Below the pieces are notes generated by a model that searched no databases, had not been told where the DNA came from, and saw only the letters and a program-made list of their open reading frames with translations. Shown piece by piece: positions 15,280 to 22,351 of a stretch of 27,041 nt of DNA (positions within the stretch are counted from its first letter, which is position 1; the number at the start of each line of letters is the position of its first letter). Source of the stretch: JAZLJD01 sp045617725 (GTDB taxonomy: Bacteria; Bacillota; Clostridia; Lachnospirales; Lachnospiraceae); assembly GCA_045617725.1 (NCBI GenBank), contig JAZLJD010000032.1, positions 1 to 27,041 on the forward strand, written 5' to 3'. Both the position numbers and the translations under genes were made by a program.

Positions 15280-18131
15280 AATGTCTCATCACCCTCGGCA
15301 ACAACCAACATATCATCATCGGAAAGGCCATACTTTTCTTTTTGCTCCAGAATCATCTGCTCATCCGTGACAACAGGTGCTGTATCGTTTTCTTCCTTCA
15401 ATGCTGCCGGCTTCATTGCCTGCTTCGACGGAGGTATTGCTGCCCCGCTCATGCGATCCGGCACTCCCAGCACATATTTATCTTCAAATTCTTCCACCTT
15501 CATGGGTTTATCGAAGTAATAACCCTGTATCAGAGAAATCTTCATCTTGCTGACACGTTCGAGCTGATCCGTGGTCTCAACACCTTCCACGCAGACATTG
15601 ACATCCAGAATGGACGCCAGCTCGGCAACCATGTTCACCAGGGACTCGGAATAGTCGTCCGTGCCGATATTCTTCACGAAGCTCTGGTCAATCTTGATTA
15701 CATCAAGCGGCAGCTCCCTGATATGCGAAAGGGACGAATATCCGGTACCGAAGTCATCCAGCGCGATACGCACGCCCAGCTCCCTGATGCTGTTTAAGAT
15801 GCGCTTCATCTTGTCTATATCGTTGATGGCCAGGCTCTCTGTAACCTCAAGCGTAAGGTTCTGCGGATTGATTCCGGTCTGCTCGAGTGCATCCTTCACG
15901 ATGCCGATAATATCATTTTGCAAAAGCTGAACAACCGAAAGGTTGACATTTACCTTATAATGCGGATGTCCGTTCTCATTCCACCTGCGGCACTCACGGC
16001 ATGCTTCCAGCAATACGAAATTGCCGATTGGATTGATAAGACCCAGGTACTCAGCCAGCGGAATGAACTCCGAAGGAGACATAAAGCCAAACTCGGAGGA
16101 ATTCCAGCGAATCAGCGCCTCCGCACCCGTGCAGGGATATCCTTCCACACGCACATCCACGATGGGCTGATAATAAACCTCAAACTCGCGGTATCCGTTG
16201 ACCGTGGCCGCACGCATGTTCTTCTCCATGTTGAGACGGCGGTTCGCAAAGGAGCCGATGTTCTCGGAATAATGTGCAACCCGGTTCTTGCCGGACTTTT
16301 TGGCTTCGTACATGGCCATATCGGCCTTCTTGATGAGTTCCGATACGCTCTCTCCCTCCTCCGGGAAATCCACGGTACCCATACTCATCGTGCAGTAGTA
16401 GTCAGAATTTTTAAGATACCACGGGCGCGAAAAAACATCCTGTATATCCTTTACGATTCGGTCGCATTCCCTGTGCACATCGGGCGGAATGATAATAACA
16501 AACTCGTCGCCACCCATACGGTAGCAGGAATTCGTAATGCCCTCGATTCTCTGAAGGGAATGTGCAATCGCTTTCAAAAGCACGTCTCCGTACTGGTGTC
16601 CCAGTCCGTCGTTTACATGCTTGAAGTTATCAAGGTCCAGATACAAAAGTGTGCCCTGCGTGTGTTTCTCTTTGGCACTGTCCACAAGTACTGCCAGGTC
16701 TCGCTCGCAGCACATACGGTTATAAAGGCCGGTCAGGAAATCCGTGTACGCCTGCTGCTCGATGCGGTTCTGGTAGAGTTTCTTGTCCGTTACATCGTAG
16801 ATTACGCACAAAATGACGGGGCGGTTGTCCAGCCATTTCAGGCAGGTGCAGTGAATTTCGAACCACTTGCCGTGGAAGGAACGCTCAATGTCGAAGGAGC
16901 CCTTCTGGGTCGCGTTGCCCGCCACATCCTTATAAATTTCATCCAGCATGCCCTCGCGAATCTCCTTCTCGTAGGAAGCACGCAGGATGGTGTTGGTCAA
17001 TAAAATGTTGCCGGTTTCAATATCCTTAACGAAGATGGAGCTGCCGACATTGTCCAAAATGTGAAGCATGGACTGGTAGCTGCCGGCGATGGAATTACGC
17101 TGAATCTTCCGGTCGATAATGCTCTGCAGAATGCGCGTGATGTCGTTCATGAAACGAATCTCGTCTACCGTCCAGAGCTTGTCGCTTCGGCACTCGTTGT
17201 AGCATACATACATGCCGACGCTTCCTTTTATCTCAATGGGAAGTGCCACCATGGCACGCAGGTACATGCGCCTCATAATCTCGCGTTCATCGTCCGTTAC
17301 CTTGGCATCGGATGAAAGAATCAGCGGTCTGTCATATTTCAGCATCGGAAAACGGTGAATGTTTCTGGTCTGATCGAACAGACTGGTCATTCCCGTGTTG
17401 CACCATTCCGCAACGACATCCATAAGGTCATCATCCTTATGCACCTTAAGGACTACCGCATTGCTTATTTTCAAATAGGAACCGGCCACCCTCAGCACAT
17501 CCAGGCAGATTGCCTCGATGGCATCGTCTTTTTCAAGGTACTGCAGCGCCTCCGTCATGGCCTCGACGCGTCGTAAGGACTCGCTCATCTCCTGCTGCGT
17601 CGAAAGGCTGCGGCGCGATTCCGATACGGCCTCGCTGGCCTGCTCCCTTGCATTTAGGAGCTTGTTCGTCATAATACGCACAAGGTCCAGGGAAATGTAG
17701 AACTTATCCTCCGTCGTACTGCGGCTCAAATCGTGCACGCACGATTCGTCGCCTTCGGCTGTCATGTCGCTCAGCACGGCTACAACCACCCAGCTCACTA
17801 CGATCTGCTGGTTCACCCGAATGGCGAGCACGGCGTATTTCAGGTTACTGTACTGCGTATCCTCGACAATCTGGTCCTCGAGCGGGCTCTCCTTCAGCCT
17901 AAGGAATGCATCGCCGAAACTGCTTTCGTCAATATATTCCTTAATCTTCCGCACTTCCGACTCACCGCAATCATAGTTCGTCAGCATCTGCCCGGTCGCA
18001 TTCACGCAAAAGCCATAAATACCGGCCAGCTTGCAGAACTTCTCCTGAATACGCGCCAGTTCCCTGGCATTCAGGCTTTCCTCTTCAGACGGAGCACTCA
18101 TATATGGATTTGTTTCTGAGTTAAAAAACAT
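15276..18131 (-). CDS. GGDEF-EAL c-di-GMP signalling protein with sensor domains
   Basis: A 951-residue protein with no clear transmembrane helix. Order: PocR-like N-terminal domain (about 20-125, with FCKLAGIYGFCVNATGQ), helical linker, GAF-like (185-340), PAS (350-450), GGDEF (453-620), EAL (650-890), and an acidic tail. The GGDEF motif RMGGDEFVII is intact (540-544). The usual RxxD inhibitory site is replaced by GITN. The EAL domain keeps EAL (671-673), DDFGTGYSS, IKIDQSF and EGVET, so both synthesis and hydrolysis look possible. The ATG at 18131 has GGAG 8 nt upstream. A TTG at 18176 and an ATG at 18101 lack good sites. A structured leader and promoter precede it; the DHH gene is coupled behind it. 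Confidence 0.93.
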   Translation of the reverse strand: MFFNSETNPYMSAPSEEESLNARELARIQEKFCKLAGIYGFCVNATGQMLTNYDCGESEVRKIKEYIDESSFGDAFLRLKESPLEDQIVEDTQYSNLKYAVLAIRVNQQIVVSWVVVAVLSDMTAEGDESCVHDLSRSTTEDKFYISLDLVRIMTNKLLNAREQASEAVSESRRSLSTQQEMSESLRRVEAMTEALQYLEKDDAIEAICLDVLRVAGSYLKISNAVVLKVHKDDDLMDVVAEWCNTGMTSLFDQTRNIHRFPMLKYDRPLILSSDAKVTDDEREIMRRMYLRAMVALPIEIKGSVGMYVCYNECRSDKLWTVDEIRFMNDITRILQSIIDRKIQRNSIAGSYQSMLHILDNVGSSIFVKDIETGNILLTNTILRASYEKEIREGMLDEIYKDVAGNATQKGSFDIERSFHGKWFEIHCTCLKWLDNRPVILCVIYDVTDKKLYQNRIEQQAYTDFLTGLYNRMCCERDLAVLVDSAKEKHTQGTLLYLDLDNFKHVNDGLGHQYGDVLLKAIAHSLQRIEGITNSCYRMGGDEFVIIIPPDVHRECDRIVKDIQDVFSRPWYLKNSDYYCTMSMGTVDFPEEGESVSELIKKADMAMYEAKKSGKNRVAHYSENIGSFANRRLNMEKNMRAATVNGYREFEVYYQPIVDVRVEGYPCTGAEALIRWNSSEFGFMSPSEFIPLAEYLGLINPIGNFVLLEACRECRRWNENGHPHYKVNVNLSVVQLLQNDIIGIVKDALEQTGINPQNLTLEVTESLAINDIDKMKRILNSIRELGVRIALDDFGTGYSSLSHIRELPLDVIKIDQSFVKNIGTDDYSESLVNMVAELASILDVNVCVEGVETTDQLERVSKMKISLIQGYYFDKPMKVEEFEDKYVLGVPDRMSGAAIPPSKQAMKPAALKEENDTAPVVTDEQMILEQKEKYGLSDDDMLVVAEGDETL

Positions 18132-18275
18132 ATTCTTTACTCCAGCATTTTTCACATTAATCCCCGCATTTCGCAATCCAACTTACTAAATTCTCCACTG
18201 CATCGCAGCGAAACTGCTACGGATTGCGACATGCAATGTCGCGTGGAAAATGCAAGCATTTTTCACATTAATCAT
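18132..18275 (-). promoter_or_regulatory. Structured 5' leader of the c-di-GMP operon with mutually exclusive pairings
   Basis: On the minus strand the leader can form a junction: ATTTTCCAC (18251-18243) pairs with GTGGAGAAT (18198-18190). This encloses a 7-bp hairpin (18242-18226) and a 4-bp GCAG/CTGC hairpin (18217-18205). Alternatively GGATTGCG-type sequence at 18179-18172 pairs with 18228-18221, breaking the first hairpin. A 19-bp direct repeat (AGCATTTTTCACATTAATC, 18144-18162 and 18255-18273) brackets the structure. It does not carry the core of the known c-di-GMP riboswitches. It may be an unrecognised regulatory RNA. Confidence 0.45.
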
Positions 18276-18280
18276 CCTAA

Positions 18281-18309
18281 ATTTTACAATATATTATGTA
18301 AATTTACAA
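18281..18309 (-). promoter_or_regulatory. Probable promoter of the c-di-GMP operon
   Basis: On the minus strand TTGTAA (18309-18304), 17 bp and TAAAAT (18286-18281) lie in AT-rich DNA about 150 bp ahead of the start codon. The implied transcript begins near 18274, at the upstream copy of the 19-bp direct repeat. Confidence 0.55.
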
Positions 18310-18559
18310 GAAAAAAGGGGGCTGATGATAGGTTTCTCTACTATATGTAGTGCGGCTAATAGTACTAAAGTACTATTCGTATTGGTGAGCTGGGTGCCCG
18401 GTGCCGGGGCCGGACGCCCAACTTCTGATTTTCCCGCCAGGGCCGCCCCGAATTGCCTCATCTCTCCACATTACGCCCCGCCCTACCCGGATTGTCCCTC
18501 GCGGCCCGGGCGCCCGGTTAGGTGTCCGGTTATCGGTTTACATAACTCATGCCATAAAT
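18310..18559. other. Non-coding GC-rich stretch
   Basis: Positions 18390-18535 are conspicuously GC-rich with runs such as GGTGCCGGGGCCGG and CGGCCCGGGCGCCCGG. A plus-strand frame crosses the region, but its predicted protein is Pro/Arg/Cys-rich and unlike any family, so I do not call a gene. One GTTTACATAAC motif lies at 18536-18546. Confidence 0.4.
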
Positions 18560-18847
18560 CATCGATTTCTTTGAATATCCCCTGCTCCGTTGCTGCCCTC
18601 TCAAAGATCATGGAATTCGACAGCGGAGCAGGAACAATTCTCCTTGCTCGATGTAACGAAATAGGGCCTTCACAATAGATTACATCGGGGCCTGCGTACC
18701 ACGCAGGCCCCGATGTAATCTATTGTATTTTATAGAAGGCCGGGACATCGATTTTTTAATTAGCCCCCTGCTCCGCTGAAAACACTACCCTCCCCCCCTG
18801 GAACTCGACAGCGGAGCAGGGACGATTCTCCATACCCGATGTAGCGA
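18560..18847. repeat. Two ~100-bp direct repeats separated by a perfect 26-bp-arm palindrome
   Basis: Copy A (18560-18659) and copy B (18747-18847) both start CATCGATTT and contain CCCTGCTCCG. Both continue with TCGACAGCGGAGCAGG and end GATGTA(A/G)CGA. Within each copy, CTGCTCCGCTG-type and CAGCGGAGCAG segments form an inverted repeat. Between them, 18672-18697 and 18701-18726 are perfect reverse complements around a 3-nt loop, sharing the ACATCGGGGC core with the hairpin at 12879. A truncated CAGCGGAGC follows at about 18872. No gene is present. Confidence 0.7.
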
Positions 18848-18941
18848 GGTAATTTTCTCAAAACAGAATACAGCGGAGCTAGACATATCACAATTTTCCG
18901 ATGCCACGTGCCTCCCTTTCACTAAGAATTGGGCCATAACA

Positions 18942-19161
18942 GTTTACATAACTCCATCAAATAATTCCGCGTTCCTCCCTTACACTAGGAATCGAGCCGT
19001 AACAGTTTACATAACTCCATCAAATGATGCCGAGTGCCTCCCTTACACTAAGAATTGAGCCATGATAGTTTACATAACTCAGCACGGTGATATTGCCTAG
19101 GCTATACAGGTTTACATAACTCCTTTACAATACCGCTCGCAACACAATGTGTTTACATAAC
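18942..19161. repeat. Array of five GTTTACATAAC motifs at 63, 63, 42 and 41-bp spacing
   Basis: The exact 11-mer GTTTACATAAC starts at 18942, 19005, 19068, 19110 and 19151. The first three lie in 63-bp tandem units that also share TCCCTT(T/A)CACTA(A/G)GAAT and GCC(A/G)T(A/G)A. Spacings are close to six, six, four and four helical turns on one face of the DNA. An isolated copy lies at 18536. Arrays like this are typical of multi-site protein binding, for example transposase-binding ends. No protein that binds it is visible here. Confidence 0.75.
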
Positions 19162-19206
19162 TTCAATCATTCATATTCCCCGTGTAGCCCGCTCGCCCCG
19201 CCCCAC

Positions 19207-19250
19207 AAAAAAAGACATCGGGAAACGCAGTTCCTGCATTTCCCGGTGTC
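19207..19250 (-). terminator. Intrinsic terminator of guaB
   Basis: On the minus strand a 17-bp stem (19250-19234 with 19230-19214, GAA loop, one mismatch and one wobble) is followed by seven T residues (19213-19207). It lies about 130 bp beyond the guaB stop, after the 17-bp tandem repeats. Confidence 0.9.
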
Positions 19251-19369
19251 TCATGCACTTCACCATCTCATGAAATTCACTATCTCATGCAATTCACTAT
19301 CTCATGCAATTCACCATCTCATGAAATTCACTATCTCATGAAATTCACTATCCCATGAAACTCACTATC
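19251..19369. repeat. 17-bp minisatellite, seven units, in the guaB 3' UTR
   Basis: Seven head-to-tail units of TCATGAAATTCACTATC (variants at four positions) fill 19251-19369 without gaps. The array starts 10 bp after the guaB stop and ends exactly at the terminator stem, so it would be transcribed as part of the mRNA 3' end. The unit length is not a multiple of three, and a short plus-strand frame across it is an artefact of the repeat. Confidence 0.9.
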
Positions 19370-19378
19370 CCTCACACC

Positions 19379-20830
19379 TTAGTTCGACGCGTAGTTCGGA
19401 GCTTCCTTTGTAATCTGGATGTCATGAGGATGGCTTTCCTTCAGGGAAGCAGCGGAAATCTTGATGAATCTTCCGTTCTCCTTGAGTTCCTCGATGTTGT
19501 GGCATCCGCAGTAGCCCATACCGCTTCGGAGACCGCCGAGGAGCTGGAATACAGTATCCTCAACCGTTCCCTTGTAAGCTACACGGCCTTCAACGCCTTC
19601 AGGTACAAGCTTCTTGGCATCGGACTGGAAATAACGATCCTTGCTGCCGTTCTCCATGGCTGCGATGGAGCCCATTCCACGGTATACCTTGTACTTACGG
19701 CCCTGGTAGAGTTCGAAGGTTCCGGGTGCTTCGTCGCATCCTGCGAACATGGAACCCATCATACATACGCTACCACCTGCGGCGATAGCCTTGGTAATGT
19801 CGCCGGAGTACTTGATACCACCATCGGCAATGATGGGGATGCCATAGGACTTGGCAACTTCATAAGCATTCATGATAGCGGTAATCTGCGGAACGCCGAT
19901 ACCTGCTACGATACGGGTTGTACAGATGGAACCGGGTCCGATACCAACCTTAACGGCATCTGCACCGGCCTTAATCAGAGCTTCCGTGCCTGCGCCGGTT
20001 GCAACGTTTCCTGCAATTACGGGGAGGTTCGGATATGCTTCCTTAATCATGCGAAGGCAACGCAGAACATTCTCGGAATGTCCGTGTGCACTGTCCAGAA
20101 CAACGCAGTCAACATGCGCATTTACAAGTGCTTCCACACGTTCGAGCACATTGGCCGTAATACCAACGCCGGCGCCAACAATCAGGCGGCCGTAATCGTC
20201 TTTGGCAGAAAGAGGATACTTAATGGTCTTCTCAATATCCTTGATGGTGATGAGACCCTTTAAGTTGAAATCGTCATCTACAATGGGAAGCTTCTCCTTG
20301 CGGGCTGCGGCAAGAATCTTTTTGGCCTCGTCAAGGGTGATGCCCTCTTTGGCGGTAATCAGGCCCTCGCTGGTCATGCACTCGCTGATTTTCTTCGTGT
20401 AATCCGTTTCAAATTTAAGGTCACGGTTGGTAATGATACCAACTAATTTCTTTCCCTGGGTAATGGGAACACCGGAGATGCGGAACTTGCGCATAAGTGC
20501 CTCGGCGTCTGCCAGCGTATGATCCGGTGACAAAGAGAACGGATCCGTGATAACACCATTCTCGGAACGCTTAACCTTATCTACCTCATCGGCCTGTTCC
20601 TCAATCGACATATTCTTGTGGATAATACCGATACCACCCTGTCTGGCCATTGCAATCGCCATGCGGTGCTCGGTAACGGTGTCCATTCCTGCGCTCATCA
20701 TAGGAATGTTCAATCTGATGGTCTTAGTAAGCTGCGTCGTCAAGTCAACCTGATTCGGAATAACCTGTGAATAGCCGGGCTCTAAGAGCACATCGTCGAA
20801 GGTAATGCCTTCACCAATAATCTGACCCAT
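19379..20830 (-). CDS. guaB: IMP dehydrogenase
   Basis: A 483-residue NAD-dependent enzyme that oxidises IMP to XMP, the committed step to GMP. It starts MGQIIGEGITFDDVLLEPGYS. Two CBS domains lie at about 90-200 (SPDHTLADAEALM...; TNRDLKF). The active-site loop is GIGPGSICTTR with the catalytic Cys, and the flap has YRGMGSIAAM; DGGIKYSGDI binds the phosphate. Length is normal. The ATG at 20830 has GGAGG upstream. The stop is followed by a 17-bp minisatellite and a strong terminator. The DUF6106 gene lies 63 bp upstream on the same strand and may share a transcript. Confidence 0.97.
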   Translation of the reverse strand: MGQIIGEGITFDDVLLEPGYSQVIPNQVDLTTQLTKTIRLNIPMMSAGMDTVTEHRMAIAMARQGGIGIIHKNMSIEEQADEVDKVKRSENGVITDPFSLSPDHTLADAEALMRKFRISGVPITQGKKLVGIITNRDLKFETDYTKKISECMTSEGLITAKEGITLDEAKKILAAARKEKLPIVDDDFNLKGLITIKDIEKTIKYPLSAKDDYGRLIVGAGVGITANVLERVEALVNAHVDCVVLDSAHGHSENVLRCLRMIKEAYPNLPVIAGNVATGAGTEALIKAGADAVKVGIGPGSICTTRIVAGIGVPQITAIMNAYEVAKSYGIPIIADGGIKYSGDITKAIAAGGSVCMMGSMFAGCDEAPGTFELYQGRKYKVYRGMGSIAAMENGSKDRYFQSDAKKLVPEGVEGRVAYKGTVEDTVFQLLGGLRSGMGYCGCHNIEELKENGRFIKISAASLKESHPHDIQITKEAPNYASN

Positions 20831-20893
20831 CGTTCAGTCCTCCATTTATATGTGAATTATTATTACTGCCGGTGCCAAAAACAATCCCGCCGA

Positions 20894-21388
20894 TTAATAG
20901 TCGAATACCTTGCGGGGTGCGTAGTTTTTAATCATCTTGACGCTTTCGGCGTCCAAATTCAATAAAATACGGCGGTTGCCTTCGTAGTACATCTCATAGA
21001 GTTTCATTCCATCGAGATCTGCACTTGCGGAGTAATCCGTCGTCTTCACTTTGTTATTATGATAGCTGTCAAGCTCATGGGAAGTAGCCGGAGCCAGAAT
21101 CTCAATGCGACCCATCTCAAGCACTTCTGCGTTCTTACGCTTGCTCTGACCGAAAATCTTGTCCACGGAAATTTCCTTATTAAGGATCAGGTACTCATAC
21201 TCCACTGAGGTATACATGAACGCAAAGTATGCACCTACGCCGACTCCGATTGCAAGCAAAAGAAAAATCGGGTACATCAGCCCGGCAAACACCAAAAGCA
21301 CAATTAACAATACTAAAAGAACGCGTATCACGATTCCGGATGCGCGCACCTTATTACGAATCAGAAGTTCTTTATAATTCTCACTCAT
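20894..21388 (-). CDS. DUF6106 membrane protein
   Basis: A 164-residue protein of unknown function that resembles the DUF6106 family of Lachnospiraceae. It has two adjacent transmembrane segments (about 20-40 and 42-60), then a cytoplasmic or external part beginning TSVEYEYLILNKEISVDKIFG with Lys/Arg-rich QSKRKN. It ends NYAPRKVFDY, and the APRKVF end is characteristic in my recollection of the family. The ATG at 21388 has AAAGGAAG 7 nt upstream, and a strong promoter lies ahead. It is divergent from the DUF6062 gene. Confidence 0.82.
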   Translation of the reverse strand: MSENYKELLIRNKVRASGIVIRVLLVLLIVLLVFAGLMYPIFLLLAIGVGVGAYFAFMYTSVEYEYLILNKEISVDKIFGQSKRKNAEVLEMGRIEILAPATSHELDSYHNNKVKTTDYSASADLDGMKLYEMYYEGNRRILLNLDAESVKMIKNYAPRKVFDY

Positions 21389-21429
21389 CTGCCAACTTCC
21401 TTTCCTATAACTTAAGAATAATTATAGGC

Positions 21430-21458
21430 ATTATACTATCGGGCATTTTCTTTTTCAA
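21430..21458 (-). promoter_or_regulatory. SigA promoter of the DUF6106 gene
   Basis: On the minus strand TTGAAA (21458-21453), 17 bp and a perfect TATAAT (21435-21430) lie about 40 bp ahead of the start. It probably also serves guaB by readthrough. Confidence 0.8.
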
Positions 21459-21500
21459 GGAAAAAAGTGCCAAAAAATATGAAGTTTTCATAAACCTTAT

Positions 21501-21529
21501 GTGACGATTTTACGGTCTTATGTTACAAT
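21501..21529 (+). promoter_or_regulatory. Probable promoter of the DUF6062-pncB pair
   Basis: GTGACG (21501-21506), 17 bp and TACAAT (21524-21529) read rightwards, 33 bp ahead of the DUF6062 start. The -35 is one or two bases off consensus. It is divergent from the DUF6106 promoter, 43 bp away. Confidence 0.55.
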
Positions 21530-21561
21530 GTGTTAGAATTTGTAAAAAGGACGGATAAGTC

Positions 21562-22320
21562 ATGGCAGAAATGTTATACCAGATTCCTCTGAACGATGCG
21601 TTCCGCAGCGGCGACGAATGTCCCTTCTGCTATGTGGAACGTGACGTGGAGCAGAATCTGATCGATTATGTATTAGGTTCCTGCGCTTCCTACATGGAGC
21701 GTGACATGCGTGATATCACGGACCACAAAGGGTTCTGTCGCGCACATTTTAAAAAGATGAACGACTTTGGCAATACGCTTGGAAATGCCTGGATTCTGAA
21801 GACCCACTACATGCGTATCAACAGTGAGCTCGAGGAAGTGATTAAGAAGCAGCGTCATGTCAAAATCACCCTCAAGGACCGTCTGAAAGGCGGCGGTCGT
21901 AAGACGCCCATCGGTGTCTGGGCCGCTGACAAAGAGAAATCCTGCTACATCTGCGAGGAATTCGAGAAAACCTTCGACCGCTACGTGGATACTTTCTTCC
22001 ATATGTATAAAAACGATCCCAAGTTTCCGGAGATGGTTGCAGCCTGCAAAGGCTTCTGCATTCCGCACTTCGGCCGCATCATGGAGGAAGCGGAATTCAC
22101 TCTTTCCCAAAAGGAGATGAATGATTTTTATCCCATGATCACCCGCATCATGCTGGAGAATATGCAACGTCTTCAGGAGGATGTCAGCTGGCTGGTCAAT
22201 AAATTCGACTACACCTACGCGAATGCCGATTGGAAGAACTCCCGCGACGCCAACCCCCGCGCCATGCAGAAGTTAAAAGGCGGTCATCCCGCCGATCCTC
22301 CGTTTGTCCGCGACAAATAA
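21562..22320 (+). CDS. DUF6062 protein with two CxxC/CxxH modules
   Basis: A 252-residue soluble protein matching the DUF6062 family, of unknown function. It contains two copies of the same metal-site pattern: CPFCYVERD followed by GFCRAHF, and CYICEEF followed by GFCIPHF. Each CxxC plus CxxH set would hold one zinc ion, so the protein looks like an internal duplication. The segment between the two, KKQRHVKITLKDRLKGGGRK, is very basic and could contact nucleic acid. The ATG at 21562 follows AAAAGGA. It is 31 bp upstream of pncB on the same strand, so the two are probably co-transcribed. Confidence 0.85.
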   Translation: MAEMLYQIPLNDAFRSGDECPFCYVERDVEQNLIDYVLGSCASYMERDMRDITDHKGFCRAHFKKMNDFGNTLGNAWILKTHYMRINSELEEVIKKQRHVKITLKDRLKGGGRKTPIGVWAADKEKSCYICEEFEKTFDRYVDTFFHMYKNDPKFPEMVAACKGFCIPHFGRIMEEAEFTLSQKEMNDFYPMITRIMLENMQRLQEDVSWLVNKFDYTYANADWKNSRDANPRAMQKLKGGHPADPPFVRDK

Positions 22321-22351
22321 AGAACCGCGACACTTTATAAAGGAGAATACC

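Noticed and set aside
18132..18176. TTG start extending the GGDEF-EAL protein by 15 residues
   Set aside because: No ribosome binding site precedes it, and it falls within the structured leader; the ATG at 18131 has GGAG 8 nt upstream.
18132..18275. Known c-di-GMP-I or c-di-GMP-II riboswitch ahead of the GGDEF-EAL gene
   Set aside because: The conserved core sequences of these riboswitches were looked for and not found; the leader is structured but of no class I recognise.
18250..18678. Plus-strand reading frame of 142 codons across the region upstream of the c-di-GMP operon
   Set aside because: The predicted protein is Pro/Arg/Cys-rich with no domain, and runs through repeat and GC-rich DNA including half of a palindromic repeat unit. 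It is best explained as chance.
12954..19161. Complete composite transposon around the c-di-GMP operon
   Set aside because: No transposase or integrase gene lies in or beside the segment and no target duplication was seen; kept only as a speculative finding.
19147..19341. Plus-strand reading frame over the 17-bp tandem repeat
   Set aside because: It only translates the minisatellite and terminator hairpin and has no ribosome binding site.
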